Below are positions 52,211-62,016 of a stretch of 64,000 bases of DNA, piece after piece (within the stretch, counting starts at the first letter, position 1; each line of letters begins with the position of its first letter). The position numbers and the translations under genes were made by a program. The notes under the pieces were generated by a model. The model made no database searches and was not told the origin of the DNA. It saw nothing but the letters and a program-made list of their open reading frames with translations. The DNA is taken from contig CABJAE010000009.1 of the NCBI GenBank assembly GCA_902363535.1, positions 1 to 64,000 on the forward strand, written 5' to 3'. This DNA is from Peptoniphilaceae bacterium. GTDB lineage: Bacteria; Bacillota; Clostridia; Tissierellales; Peptoniphilaceae.

Positions 52211-53628
52211 TTCTTTTCCCTCGTAGATGTATAGAGTTCGCGGTAGGCCGCCGCAGATCTCTTCCAGCTGAAATCTTGGGCCATGGCGCTTTTTCGGTGG
52301 AGCGCGTCCACAGGCCTGTGGTAATCGGCCAATGCCCGGTCTACGGCATTTAAAAGATCCCATGCCTCCGTCCGCTTAAATGTGTAGCCGCCGCCACGCC
52401 CCGCTTCGTCGAAGGGAATTACCGTGTCCGCCAAGCCGCCGGTTTCCCGCACGACGGGAAGATTGCCGTAGGTCATGGCGATCATTTGGGCCAGGCCGCA
52501 GGGCTCCGTCAGAGAAGGCATGAGGAAGAAATCCCCGCCGGCGTAGATGCGATGGCTCGCCGCGGAATCGAAGGCGATATGCACGGCGCAGTTGTCATGG
52601 ATCCAGGCCAGGGCGCGAAAACCCTCTTCGATGCGCGCATCCCCCGTGCCCACCACGAGAAGGTCCAGATCTTTTTTCAGCAGCTCTTCCGCCGCGTCCA
52701 AAACCAAATCCATGCCCTTAATGTCCACGAGGCGGCTCACGATGGTAAAGAGGGGGCGATTCCCGGGCACCAAGCCGTATTCTTCCTTCAGGGCCTTTTT
52801 GTTTTCCGCCTTCTGTTCCAAATTCTCCCCGTCGTAATTTTTCACGATCAAAGGATCCGTCGCCGGATCGTATTCCTCGGTGTCGATGCCGTTTTGTATC
52901 CCCGCCATTTTGTCTTTGTGGCGGCGAATGAGCCCGGCCATGTCCAATCCGTAGGCGGGATCTTCCAGCTCTCGGGCGTAGGTTTTCGACACGGTGGTCA
53001 CGGCGTCGGCAAATTGAATCCCCGCCTTCATAAAATTCACCCCGTCGTAATACTTCACGCCCTCTTCCGTAAAGTACTCCCGACTTAAATCGGCGTAGGA
53101 AAAGACGGCCTCGTCGAAGACGCCTTGGTAGTTTATGTTGTGAATGGTGAAAACCGTGGCGGTCTTCGAAAAGCGCGGATCTCCCTTGGCGAAATCCTTC
53201 ACGTAAAGGGGCACGAGGCCCGTGTGCCAGTCGTTGGCGTGAACCACGTCGGGCACCATGTCTAAATAGGCCATGAGCCGCACGCAGGCCTTGGAGAAAA
53301 AGGCGAAGCGGTAGCCGTCGTCGTCTTCCCCGTAGACTTTGTCTCTGAAAAACATATCCCGGTCGTCGATAAAGTAGTAATCCACGCCCTTTTCTTTGAG
53401 ATGCAGGACGCCCATGTACATGTCCGCGCCGCCCATGTGGATGTAGTCGAAGCCCATGTAGTCCATGGCGGCCTTGTATTTCTCGGGAATCTGCCCGTAA
53501 AGGGGCATAATCACCGACACAGAATCCCCGGGCCCTTTCACGGCCCCCGGAAGAGCCCCCATGACATCGGCCAGGCCTCCGGTCTTTAAATAGGGGTGCA
53601 CTTCCCCTGCGCAATAGACGATGTTCAT
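52207..53628 (-). CDS. glgA: Glycogen synthase (ADP-glucose type, GT5)
   Basis: 473 residues, standard size. It adds glucose from ADP-glucose to the growing alpha-1,4 chain. The N-terminal KTGGLADVMGALP (about residues 16-28) is the ADP-glucose-binding motif. FVIHNINYQG-like TIHNINYQGVFD, IQNGIDTEEYDP and the C-terminal SLTEPCGLAQMIAMTYG (catalytic Glu) are in the right order for GT5. It overlaps glgD upstream and pulA downstream by 4 bases each. Confidence 0.97.
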   Translation of the reverse strand: MNIVYCAGEVHPYLKTGGLADVMGALPGAVKGPGDSVSVIMPLYGQIPEKYKAAMDYMGFDYIHMGGADMYMGVLHLKEKGVDYYFIDDRDMFFRDKVYGEDDDGYRFAFFSKACVRLMAYLDMVPDVVHANDWHTGLVPLYVKDFAKGDPRFSKTATVFTIHNINYQGVFDEAVFSYADLSREYFTEEGVKYYDGVNFMKAGIQFADAVTTVSKTYARELEDPAYGLDMAGLIRRHKDKMAGIQNGIDTEEYDPATDPLIVKNYDGENLEQKAENKKALKEEYGLVPGNRPLFTIVSRLVDIKGMDLVLDAAEELLKKDLDLLVVGTGDARIEEGFRALAWIHDNCAVHIAFDSAASHRIYAGGDFFLMPSLTEPCGLAQMIAMTYGNLPVVRETGGLADTVIPFDEAGRGGGYTFKRTEAWDLLNAVDRALADYHRPVDALHRKSAMAQDFSWKRSAAAYRELYTSTREKK

Positions 53629-54752
53629 CGGCTTTCACCGATTTTCAAATTCTTTTCCAGGACGTAGGGGGATTGAGCGGAGCCGATAAGGTGTTCTCCT
53701 TCGCCGACGACGACGTTTTTGTCCAAAATGGCATTGACCACCACGGCGTCTTTTTCGATGCGGCACTTCTGCATAATAATGGAATTTTTCACCACGGCTC
53801 CTTCTTCGATGACCACGCCGCGGAAGATCAGGGAGTTGGTGACGGAGCCGTCGATAAAGGCCCCGTTAGCGGAAAGGGAGTTGACGGACTCGCCGGTTTT
53901 CGTGTAGAAGGTGGAGGGTTCGTCCTTGGTCTTGGTGTAGACCCGGCCGCCTTCGTAAAAAATTTCGTCGAAGTAGTCGGGATCCAAAAGACGCATATTG
54001 GCGTCGTAATAGGATTTCACACTGTCGATTTTTTCGAAGAGGCCCTCGTATTCGTAGCCGATAATGCGGAGTTTCTTCTTGTAATTGAAGAGCACATCTT
54101 CCATGGTGGAGATGTCTCCGCGCTCCAGGGCCTTTCGCACCAAAAGGGTGAAGATGTCTTTTTTCAGAAGAATCATGTTCATGTAGAGGCTCACGGTTTT
54201 GTCGCTGCCGAAGTGGTAGCCCAAGTTTTCCAGGCCGCCCTCTTCGTTAAAGAACAAGCTCTGTGCCCCGGCGTAGGCCATGGCCTCGTCTTCCACCTGC
54301 TTGTAGACCACGGCGGCGTCGGCATCTTCGGCGAGAAGTTTTTCCTGAAGGGCGGTGAGGTCCACTTTCGTCAAAATCCCCGGGCGCATGTAGAGGACGT
54401 ACTCTTCCTTGGCCCGCTCGTAGAAGTTGGCGGTGGATTGAAATTCCGCCATTTCCCCGTACTTGTTCAGCTCGTCTTCGCTGATCGTGGGCGGAAAGAG
54501 AAACAGACCGTTGAAGCGGCGATTTAAATTCCACGGCACCCCCATGTTCAAATGGTCCATGTAGGAGCGGATCTTTTTTCCCGTGTAGACGGCCACGGAG
54601 CGAATGCCGTGGGCGGTCATATTAGAAAGGGGCAAATCGATGAGACGGTAGCGGCAGCCATAGGGCAACATGGATATATTTCTGGAGCGGGTCAAGCTGT
54701 CGAAGGCCGAATCGTCGTAGGTCGGCGCAATAATTCCCAGTGTCGAATACAT
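53625..54752 (-). CDS. glgD: Glucose-1-phosphate adenylyltransferase-like regulatory subunit GlgD
   Basis: 375 residues. It is homologous to GlgC but its start (LGIIAPTYDDSAFDSLTRSR) lacks the GGxGxRL nucleotide loop, as expected for the GlgD subunit that forms a heteromer with GlgC in Firmicutes. YRLIDLPLSNM keeps the fold. The C-terminal left-handed beta-helix (about 270-375) has hexapeptide-like repeats (VTNSLIFRGVVIEEGAVVKNSIIMQ, split). It lies 9 bases after glgC and overlaps glgA by 4. Confidence 0.95.
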   Translation of the reverse strand: MYSTLGIIAPTYDDSAFDSLTRSRNISMLPYGCRYRLIDLPLSNMTAHGIRSVAVYTGKKIRSYMDHLNMGVPWNLNRRFNGLFLFPPTISEDELNKYGEMAEFQSTANFYERAKEEYVLYMRPGILTKVDLTALQEKLLAEDADAAVVYKQVEDEAMAYAGAQSLFFNEEGGLENLGYHFGSDKTVSLYMNMILLKKDIFTLLVRKALERGDISTMEDVLFNYKKKLRIIGYEYEGLFEKIDSVKSYYDANMRLLDPDYFDEIFYEGGRVYTKTKDEPSTFYTKTGESVNSLSANGAFIDGSVTNSLIFRGVVIEEGAVVKNSIIMQKCRIEKDAVVVNAILDKNVVVGEGEHLIGSAQSPYVLEKNLKIGESR

Positions 54753-54761
54753 AAGTCCCTC

Positions 54762-55895
54762 CTATTCCACTCGTATGCCGTCGTCGGAAACCAAGCTCAC
54801 CGTGGCGCTGTCGCCGATGACCTGATCTCCCTCAACGGTAATATTTTCCATGACGATGGCGTTTTCCACCCGTGCGCCGGATTTCACCACCACATTGGAT
54901 TGAAGCACGGAATTGATCACCGTGGCCCCTTCCTCGATGCGGACGCCGGAAAAGAGAACGCATTTCGTCACATCGCCGTAGATTTCGCAGGCTTCGTTAA
55001 TGAGGGCCTCGGAAATCTTGGCCTCTTTGCCGATGCGATGGGGCGGCAAGTTAGCGTTGTTGGTGTAGATGCGCCAGTCGCCGTCCAAGAGGCGCAGGCT
55101 GTTTTTTCGGTTCAGAAGATCCAAATTGCTTTCCCAGTAGCTGCGCACGGTGCCCACGTCTTTCCAGTAGCCGTCGAAGCGGTAGGCGAAAAGCCGTCGC
55201 CCTTCCCTCAACATGGTGGGCAGGATGTTTTTGCCGAAGTCGTGATCGCTCTCGCCTTGCTTTTCATCGGCGATTAAGTAATCCCTCAGCACCTTCCAGG
55301 TAAAGACGTAGATCCCCATGGAGGCCATGTTGTTTTTCGGCTGCTCGGGCTTTTCGTCGAATTCCTCGATGCGACTGCCTTCGTCGATGTTGACGATGCC
55401 GAAGCGCGGCGCATCTTCCCAAGGCACTTCGATGACGGAAATGGTGCCGTCGGCGCCTTTGGCCACGTGTTCTTTCACCATGGCCATGTAGTCCATCTTA
55501 TAAATGTGGTCGCCCGACAAAATCACCACGTAGCGAGGATTCACCGAGTCGATGTAGTCGAGATTTTCGTAAATGGCATTGGCCGTTCCCGTAAACCAGC
55601 GGCCCCCTTCTTCCGAGGCGTAGGGGGAGAGGATTTTCATCCCCGCCGGGGCGTGGTTGTAGTCCCAGGGCTCGCCGATGCCCAAGTGTTCGTTGAGCTG
55701 CAGGGGCTTGTACTGAGTCAGTATGGCGATGGTGGGAATGCCGGAGTTGGCGGCGTTGGATAGGGCGAAGTCGATGATGCGGTACTTTCCGCCGTAGGGC
55801 ACCGCCGGTTTCGCCGTGTGCTTGGTGAGCTCTTTCAGGCGGGAACCTTGTCCCCCTGCCAATAAAAGGGCCAATACATCGTTTTGAATGTCCAT
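54762..55895 (-). CDS. glgC: Glucose-1-phosphate adenylyltransferase, catalytic subunit
   Basis: 377 residues. It makes ADP-glucose and pyrophosphate from glucose-1-phosphate and ATP, the committed step of glycogen synthesis. [14 protein letters not shown] (residues 11-24) is the catalytic loop; [29 protein letters not shown] and [17 protein letters not shown] are conserved. The C-terminal beta-helix holds the allosteric region. The pyrophosphatase at 42.8 kb could pull this reaction. It is preceded by glgB with a 9-base gap. Confidence 0.97.
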   Translation of the reverse strand: MDIQNDVLALLLAGGQGSRLKELTKHTAKPAVPYGGKYRIIDFALSNAANSGIPTIAILTQYKPLQLNEHLGIGEPWDYNHAPAGMKILSPYASEEGGRWFTGTANAIYENLDYIDSVNPRYVVILSGDHIYKMDYMAMVKEHVAKGADGTISVIEVPWEDAPRFGIVNIDEGSRIEEFDEKPEQPKNNMASMGIYVFTWKVLRDYLIADEKQGESDHDFGKNILPTMLREGRRLFAYRFDGYWKDVGTVRSYWESNLDLLNRKNSLRLLDGDWRIYTNNANLPPHRIGKEAKISEALINEACEIYGDVTKCVLFSGVRIEEGATVINSVLQSNVVVKSGARVENAIVMENITVEGDQVIGDSATVSLVSDDGIRVE

Positions 55896-55904
55896 AATGC
55901 CTCC

Positions 55905-57671
55905 TTACGCTTTCATAAAGTAACTGCCTTCGTAAGGCGATAGCTTAATCAATAAATACCCATCCTTCGCCGTGAGGTCTTCTTTTTTCATGTGGGTGTC
56001 GAAGAGGCGCAGGTATGTCCCATCCAGGGGCAAGCGGAGGGTGGTCTCCGCCGGCGTGAAATTACAGGCCACGAGAATCTCTTCCTCTTTTGCGATGCGG
56101 GAAAAGGCGATGGACGATGTTTCTTTTTTGTCCACGGCCTGCCACTTGAAGCCCTCGTAGGCGGGAAGGGGACGGGAGAGGGCCGGATGCTCTCTGTGAA
56201 TTTTAAGGAGCGATTGAACAAATTCCTTGAGGCTTTTGTGGCTGTCGTAGTTTAATAAAAACCATTCCAATTCCTCGTGATCCACCCATTCCTTGAACTG
56301 GCCGAATTCCTGGCCCATAAAGAGCAGCTTCTCTCCGGGCTGGGCCACCATGTAGAGGTAGAGGAGCCGCAGCTGGGCGAATTTTTCCTCGTAGCTGCCG
56401 TACATTTTATTCAACATGCTCTTTTTTCCGTGGACCACTTCGTCGTGGGAAAAGGGCAGGATGTACCTTTCGTTAAAGGCATAGACCATGGGGAAGGTGA
56501 GGGCGTCGTGGTGGTATTTTCTGTAAACGGGATCCATCTCCATGTATTTCAATGTGTCGTGCATCCAGCCCATGTTCCACTTTCGGTCGAAGCCCACGCC
56601 GCCGGATGCCTGAGGTGCCGTAAGGCCCGGGAAGTCTTCCGATTCCTCAGCGATCATTAAAAGCTTCGGGTGGCGGGCCTTTATGCGGCCCACGAGCTCT
56701 TTCAAAAAGTAGAGGCTCTCTTCCCGCACATTGGCGGGGTCCTTCGTGTCCGTGGCCTCTTCGCCGAAGCCCTTGTAGAGCATGTAGCTCACGGCGTCCA
56801 CGCGAATGCCGTCGATGCCCAGGCGGGCGAAGTAATCGGCGGAGGAGTAGAGAAAGCTCCGCACGTGGGGCTTGGTAAAGTCGAAGGCCATGGTGTCCCA
56901 AATGCGGTTTTCCGCAAAATGGGGGGCATCGGATTCGTAGGTGGGCGTTCCGTCGAAATACCTGAGCCCCTGTTCGTCTTTGCAGAAGTGGGCGCAGGGC
57001 CAATCCAAAATCACGCCGATGCCCTGCTCGTGGGCGTAGCGAATGAAGTAGGCGAAATCCTGCGGGCTGCCGTAGCGGCCCGTGGCGGAGAAAAAGCCCG
57101 TCACCTGATAGCCCCAGCTGCCGTCGTAGGGATGCTCCATAATGGGCAAAAGCTCCACGTGGGAAAAATTCATTTCCTTCACGTAGTCGATGAGCTTGTG
57201 GGCGAGCTCCCGGTAGTTTAAAAAATCGTCGTCTTCTGAGCGCATCCAGCTGCCCAAATGGCATTCGTAAACGGAGTAAAGGGGCGGGGCCAAAATCTCG
57301 CCTTCGGGAATGGCTTCCAGGGGCACGGCCACGGAGGCGGTGCCGGGAATTTTTTCCGAGCTGAAGGCGAAGGGATCCGCCTTCCACATCCAGCCGTTCG
57401 GGCCCAAGATTTTAAATTTGTAGCTGTCCCCTTCCGGTACATCCGCCGTAATTTGAAAGAGGCCCGTGGCCGTATCCCGCTTCATGGGAAGGCCCTGCCA
57501 ATCGTTGGATGCGGCGGCAAATTCCGCTTTCTCCGCACGCGGGGCGTAGAGGGTAAATGAAATCCCCCCGTCCCTTCGGTGGGGGCCGAAAAGCCCGTAG
57601 CTCTCGGCATTTTCTCCGCAGTGAAACAGATAGGCCGCCACATCGTCCACATCGTCGTAGCTGTATTTCAT
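55905..57671 (-). CDS. glgB: 1,4-alpha-glucan branching enzyme
   Basis: 588 residues, at the short end for GlgB, with only one N-terminal CBM48 domain (about 20-115, FTLYAPRAEKAEF). It forms alpha-1,6 branches. GH13 regions: VILDWPCAHFCKD, GIRVDAVSYMLY (nucleophile Asp), MIAEESEDFP (acid Glu) and LPFSHDEVVHGKKSMLNKM; YWGYQ-type SWGYQVTGFFSATGRYG is the GlgB hallmark. Its start overlaps the herA stop (ATGA), so translation is coupled to the DNA-processing genes upstream. Confidence 0.95.
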   Translation of the reverse strand: MKYSYDDVDDVAAYLFHCGENAESYGLFGPHRRDGGISFTLYAPRAEKAEFAAASNDWQGLPMKRDTATGLFQITADVPEGDSYKFKILGPNGWMWKADPFAFSSEKIPGTASVAVPLEAIPEGEILAPPLYSVYECHLGSWMRSEDDDFLNYRELAHKLIDYVKEMNFSHVELLPIMEHPYDGSWGYQVTGFFSATGRYGSPQDFAYFIRYAHEQGIGVILDWPCAHFCKDEQGLRYFDGTPTYESDAPHFAENRIWDTMAFDFTKPHVRSFLYSSADYFARLGIDGIRVDAVSYMLYKGFGEEATDTKDPANVREESLYFLKELVGRIKARHPKLLMIAEESEDFPGLTAPQASGGVGFDRKWNMGWMHDTLKYMEMDPVYRKYHHDALTFPMVYAFNERYILPFSHDEVVHGKKSMLNKMYGSYEEKFAQLRLLYLYMVAQPGEKLLFMGQEFGQFKEWVDHEELEWFLLNYDSHKSLKEFVQSLLKIHREHPALSRPLPAYEGFKWQAVDKKETSSIAFSRIAKEEEILVACNFTPAETTLRLPLDGTYLRLFDTHMKKEDLTAKDGYLLIKLSPYEGSYFMKA

Positions 57672-59503
57672 TGAATCGCCTCGTATCTGCTGTTTCCTAA
57701 AAAGTCCACGCTGCGCTTAATCTTTCCCTCCTCCGCCAACTGATCCAAGGCACTAATGAGCCCTTCCCGCGTAAAGGGCAGGCCCCGCTTCTCCAGCTCC
57801 GGCAAGATGGAGAGAATATTGCTCGCCGCGGAAATGGGGAAGAAATCCGCCGCCGCCTTTAAGAGCCGGTCTTGGGAGGCGGTCTTCACCTTTTTCAATT
57901 CGTCGAAGGGATTTTCCGTGTGGGGCGAGGTGGTTCTCGCCATGCGAATGCGGGCGAAGGTGGTGCGGCCCAAGTGGGAGGAGGAAATAAACACGTCGCC
58001 GGTTTGCAAATAAGGCAGGCGCCGGGATTCTTCCACGCTAATGTCCGTCTCGCCCTGAATGGTGTCGATGTCCTGGGCCCGCACGGTGCGGTAGATCATC
58101 TTGCAGTTGAGCTGGGCGGTGATGGTGTCGTCCAAAAGGGTGGGCCGCTGGGTGGCCAGGATCAAAAACACGCCGTACTTCCGCCCTTCCTGGGCGATTT
58201 CACGAAGCACGCTCTTCGACGGGGCGGGGATGCCCTTCGGGGCGAAGGTGTGGCTCTCGTCGGTGACCACGAAAAAGGGCGGGAAGTAATCGCCGCCTGC
58301 GGGCTGCACGAATTGGGCGTCCTTATAGTCCCGGCGCTTTTTGTAGAGATTGCGAATGAGATAAGTGGCATACATTTGGATAAGCTTCACCGAGCCTTGA
58401 ATCACGGCGAGCTTCCCTTCGAAGATCGCCTCTTCCACGGGCCTCGAGTCGCCGCGGAAAAGGCCGTCTCGCTCCACGCTCTTGAGCCGCCACAAAATCC
58501 CACGCAGGGAAGAAATGTTGGTGGCTTTACCAAAGCGCTCGTAGCGGCTTTGAATCCGCTGCCACTTTTTCTGATCCGGCGAAGGCACCATGGTCATCTC
58601 GCGAATCTTGTCCACGGATCCGGCTTCGTGGCCCTCGATTAAATCCTCGAGCACCGTCGTAAAGCCGGTGAGGCCCTTGTCGATTTTAAACAAGAGATCC
58701 ACCGTGCTCTTCATGGCCTCGGAAAGTTCCGACACGGCGTTTAGGATGGTCTTTAAATCGCCGCCGGTGAGGGAGTTAAAGTCGATGCCGATGTCCACGC
58801 CGATTTGAAAGCGTCGGTGGCTTTTTTCGTAGCTCTTTCCCCCTTCCGCTGCATTGGAAAAATCCATTTCGTAGTGGGGATCCAAAACCACGCCGGGGAT
58901 GTTTTTCTCCATAAGCTCTTCCAAAAGCACCCGCATGCCGAAGGATTTCCCGCTGCCGCTGCCGCCGAATATCCCCATGTGGGGATATTGGTGCATGGCC
59001 CGAAGATCCAGAACATAGGGCACGTCCTTTTGAGGAAGCTGCGCCCCGTCTTCGTAAAGCGTAAAAAGTCCCTTGAGATTGTCTTCCATGGCATCGTAAA
59101 GGTAATCCGTGTGGCGGATCGCCCCGAGCACCAAGCCTTCATCGGGGGATGTTGGCACGAGGAGGCTCTTGATCTCTGAAAATTTCGGCGGTCTTGCATC
59201 GGAGCCCGTCAGGGGCGGGTAGGGGGCCTCGTGCAAAAAGCGCACCTTGGCCACGTAAATGGTTTCGTTGTGAATGTCGTAGCCCAATTGCCGCAAAGAG
59301 GCGAGCACCCCGTCGTCCACGAAATCGCCGCCCACGTCCATGGGAATAAAGCGATTGTACGTCTCGGCTTCCACCACTTCCCCGAGGATCGCCCCCTGTA
59401 CCGGATCTTCGATCATTAAAAATTCCGCCACCCGGAAATTATGATCCCGACTCCCTACGGTCACTTCTCTGGGATTGGTTAATCCCACGACTTTTATTTG
59501 CAT
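57668..59503 (-). CDS. herA: HerA-type hexameric DNA translocase/helicase
   Basis: 611 residues from the ATG at 59503, which shares a base with the nurA stop (TGATG); the open frame reaches back to 59629 inside nurA. An N-terminal HAS-barrel-like domain (1-100; VVGLTNPREVTVG) precedes the HerA/FtsK-like ATPase. Walker A is GGSGSGKSFGM (about 181-191), Walker B FFVVTDESHTFAP, and a sensor/arginine region is ILATQRPTLLD with QLNCKMIYRTV. HerA works with the NurA nuclease on DNA ends, known from archaea and some bacteria. Its placement between nurA and glgB in one coupled operon is unusual. Confidence 0.92.
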   Translation of the reverse strand: MQIKVVGLTNPREVTVGSRDHNFRVAEFLMIEDPVQGAILGEVVEAETYNRFIPMDVGGDFVDDGVLASLRQLGYDIHNETIYVAKVRFLHEAPYPPLTGSDARPPKFSEIKSLLVPTSPDEGLVLGAIRHTDYLYDAMEDNLKGLFTLYEDGAQLPQKDVPYVLDLRAMHQYPHMGIFGGSGSGKSFGMRVLLEELMEKNIPGVVLDPHYEMDFSNAAEGGKSYEKSHRRFQIGVDIGIDFNSLTGGDLKTILNAVSELSEAMKSTVDLLFKIDKGLTGFTTVLEDLIEGHEAGSVDKIREMTMVPSPDQKKWQRIQSRYERFGKATNISSLRGILWRLKSVERDGLFRGDSRPVEEAIFEGKLAVIQGSVKLIQMYATYLIRNLYKKRRDYKDAQFVQPAGGDYFPPFFVVTDESHTFAPKGIPAPSKSVLREIAQEGRKYGVFLILATQRPTLLDDTITAQLNCKMIYRTVRAQDIDTIQGETDISVEESRRLPYLQTGDVFISSSHLGRTTFARIRMARTTSPHTENPFDELKKVKTASQDRLLKAAADFFPISAASNILSILPELEKRGLPFTREGLISALDQLAEEGKIKRSVDFLGNSRYEAIQ

Positions 59504-60453
59504 CACACTCTCCGATCTCTTTCCGATACGAAAAATCGCTCCATCATCTCGCGGTCCATGGCCTCTTCCAAAATCAGGCGCACTTCCTTCTGCTTTACCT
59601 TCACTTCCCTGTCCACGATGTCGATCCAAAAGGGCACGCCGCGGCCGTTTTTCGGCGTCAGGGTAAAGAGAAGGCGGGCGAGAAAATTCAGCGCGTCTTT
59701 TTGTTCAGTGAGCACGTCCATCCCCACCACTTCCCAGTGACGGGTGGGGCGGTAGAAGGCTCCCACCAGGCCTGCGGCGGTCTTTCCCTTTTCCTCCTCG
59801 TCCTCATCCTCTGCGAGAATCAAGAGTTCCCCCACATCCAGCTTGCCGGCCAAGTATTCTCGGTCGTAAAAATCCCGGCCTCGGCCCATGCGCCGGGCGA
59901 TGTCTCTTGTCTTTATATCTTTGATGGCGCCGACGAGAAGAGTATTTTCGGCGAGGCATAGCCCCCTCAGCTCCTCCCACTTCGCGGGGGAGTTGATGGC
60001 GTAGCGCAAAAGGCCCCCGTCCATCATGAGGACCGCCACGTCTTCCTCTTCCACCAAGGCCATAGCCGCCTCAAGCTCCACCTCGGCCAGGTAGCGGTCG
60101 TGGAGCTTTTCCGCGCTCACGGCGTCGTCTCCCGCGAGAAGGGGCGTGTAGATGCGGCGAATGCGCCGCTCTTTCTTCTGCATGCTCAAAGCCAGGCCCT
60201 GATAAAATTCCACGTAGTGGGGATAGGCGCCGCCTTGGCGAATGACCGAGCCGTCCACGCCGGCCACAGGGCCCACCTTTTGAAGCTCCGCCTCGCTTAA
60301 GGGCTCCAGCTTATGAATGATGCCCACGTCTTTCGTGAGATCCTTTTTAAATTCCGCCCCGGACTTTTGAAACAGGGGATCGTACTTCGTCTTTAATGCC
60401 TCGCTCAGCGCGTCGATTTCCCGACGAAAGGCCAGCAGATCTTCTTGATTCAA
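59503..60453 (-). CDS. nurA: NurA-domain nuclease
   Basis: 316 residues. The NurA fold is recognised by GPVAGVDGSVIRQGG (about residues 66-80, metal-binding Asp), VLMMDGGLLRYAI (about 150) and VPFWIDIVDREVKV near the C-terminus; all three carry acidic residues expected in the active site. NurA is a 5'-3' exonuclease/endonuclease that is loaded by HerA. It overlaps rsmI by 4 bases (ATGA) and herA by one base. No Mre11 or Rad50 gene is adjacent. Confidence 0.88.
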   Translation of the reverse strand: MNQEDLLAFRREIDALSEALKTKYDPLFQKSGAEFKKDLTKDVGIIHKLEPLSEAELQKVGPVAGVDGSVIRQGGAYPHYVEFYQGLALSMQKKERRIRRIYTPLLAGDDAVSAEKLHDRYLAEVELEAAMALVEEEDVAVLMMDGGLLRYAINSPAKWEELRGLCLAENTLLVGAIKDIKTRDIARRMGRGRDFYDREYLAGKLDVGELLILAEDEDEEEKGKTAAGLVGAFYRPTRHWEVVGMDVLTEQKDALNFLARLLFTLTPKNGRGVPFWIDIVDREVKVKQKEVRLILEEAMDREMMERFFVSERDRRV

Positions 60454-61262
60454 AGCTTCAAACTCTCCTTATACACCACATTCTTCGGCAGATTCCACTC
60501 CTTGGCCACCACCTTCGCCGCCTTGGAAGGGCTCATGCCTTCGTCGATCTTTTCCTTCAGAGCCGAGAGAATGTCCACGGTCTCTTCCTCCCGCCGGGGC
60601 ATTAAGACCACGGCAAATTCCCCCTTGATCGTATAGTCCTCAATATTGGCGAGAAAATCTTCCACGGTGGTTTCGATGCGCTCCTCGTACATCTTTGAAA
60701 TCTCCCGCACAAAAATCAGCACCCGATTACCCATGGCCTCCATGACATCTTGGGCGAATTTCTCGATGCGATGGGGCGCTTCGTAGAAAATCACCGGCAC
60801 GGGGAGATCCTTTAAACTTTCCAGAGTCTTCACCCGAGCGCCGTGTTTTTGCGGCAAAAAGCCCCAAAACAGATAGCGGCCCTCCTCCAAATTGGCGATC
60901 ACCGACGCGCTCACGTGGGCGCAGGCCCCGGGGAGCACCTCGTAAGGTCTTCCCTCTTTTAAAAGGGCCGTCATGAGCACGGCACCGGGATCGGACACTC
61001 CGGGCATCCCGGCGTCGGATATGACCGCCACATCTTCGCCGTTATCCAGCCGCGCCAAAATGGCGGCGATTTTTTCCGCCTCGTTAAACTTGTGGTAGCT
61101 TTCCATGGGCGTGGCAATGGCGTAGTGATTCAAAAGGGGCCGGGAATGCCGCGTGTCTTCCGCGAAAATCACGTCCGCTTCCTTCAGCACCCTGAGGGTC
61201 CTCAATGTAATATCTTCCAAATTGCCGATGGGCGTGGGACAAAAATACACCTTACCTGCCAT
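60450..61262 (-). CDS. rsmI: 16S rRNA (cytidine-1402-2'-O)-methyltransferase
   Basis: 270 residues from the ATG at 61262 (MAGKVYFCPTPIGNLEDIT), with AGGTCGC-type Shine-Dalgarno; the open frame runs back to 61358 inside trmN6. It methylates the 2'-OH of C1402 in 16S rRNA using SAM. Signatures are PTPIGNLEDITLR, FAEDTRHSRPLLNHY and ISDAGMPGVSDPGA (SAM site). The C-terminal ALKEKIDEGMSPSKAAKVVAKEW is typical. It overlaps trmN6 by 11 bases and nurA by 4. Confidence 0.96.
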   Translation of the reverse strand: MAGKVYFCPTPIGNLEDITLRTLRVLKEADVIFAEDTRHSRPLLNHYAIATPMESYHKFNEAEKIAAILARLDNGEDVAVISDAGMPGVSDPGAVLMTALLKEGRPYEVLPGACAHVSASVIANLEEGRYLFWGFLPQKHGARVKTLESLKDLPVPVIFYEAPHRIEKFAQDVMEAMGNRVLIFVREISKMYEERIETTVEDFLANIEDYTIKGEFAVVLMPRREEETVDILSALKEKIDEGMSPSKAAKVVAKEWNLPKNVVYKESLKL

Positions 61263-61920
61263 AATAACCTGCGACCTCCTCGCTGTACGCGCCCTTCTCG
61301 TAAACATAGAGGGCGGGCTCCAGAACCATAAAACAACCGCCGCCCGAGACCCCTTCAAAGAGAATGCGCCGGGCGGCCTCGCCCTGCTTCCAATAAACGG
61401 GGCGCATGCGCTTTATCGCCACATTCGCCGCGGTGAGATCCGCCATGACTTCCTGAAAGCGGGCCACGTCCACGATGCCGTAGATCCTTCCCCCGGGTTT
61501 TAAAAAGCGGGCGGCTTCGTAAAACCAGCGCATGTCCGGATCCAAATGCTTCGCCGCGGAAATGGACGCATCCTCGTTTTTCACACTGTCTCGGTAAAAT
61601 GGCGGATTCGTAAAGATCACATCACATGGCGGAAGATCCAGATTCCTGAAATCCCCTACCGCCGTTTCGATTTCGACGCCGTTTGCCGCGGCGCTTTTTT
61701 CCACCAGCTCCACGGCTTCCTGCAAGCGATCCACCGCCACCACTTCCTCGGCATCTTTCGTGGCCATTAAAGCCAAATAGCCGCTGCCGCAGCCAAGATC
61801 CAGCACGCGGCCTCGGCTCTTTCCGTAGGCTGCGAGAAGCACGGAATCCATGCTGAAGGAAAAGACGCCCTTCTTCTGAAAAATACGCATCCCGTTTGCG
61901 GGAATATAATCACTGCCCAT
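61252..61920 (-). CDS. trmN6: tRNA1(Val) (adenine-37-N6)-methyltransferase-like protein
   Basis: 222 residues, class I SAM methyltransferase. The SAM motif is VLDLGCGSGYLALMA (about residues 39-53) and the N6-adenine methylation motif NPPFY sits at about 107-111. The N-terminal GMRIFQKKGVFSFSMDSVLLA is the TrmN6/YfiC signature. In Firmicutes it commonly precedes rsmI, as here. It is the first gene of the coupled string ending at the pullulanase. Confidence 0.92.
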   Translation of the reverse strand: MGSDYIPANGMRIFQKKGVFSFSMDSVLLAAYGKSRGRVLDLGCGSGYLALMATKDAEEVVAVDRLQEAVELVEKSAAANGVEIETAVGDFRNLDLPPCDVIFTNPPFYRDSVKNEDASISAAKHLDPDMRWFYEAARFLKPGGRIYGIVDVARFQEVMADLTAANVAIKRMRPVYWKQGEAARRILFEGVSGGGCFMVLEPALYVYEKGAYSEEVAGYYGR

Positions 61921-61995
61921 AAGCCCTCCTTACTTGTATTATACCCTATGTTCTTTGAAGACACGGATCGCCTCCTTTTTTGCGGCAAGAAAAAA

Positions 61996-62007
61996 GCCGC
62001 GAGCGGC
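61996..62007 (-). terminator. Short terminator-like hairpin after the GDT1-type gene
   Basis: On the minus strand GCCG-CTCG-CGGC is followed by TTTTTTC. The stem is short, so termination may be partial. Confidence 0.4.
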
Positions 62008-62016
62008 CCTTGCCGA

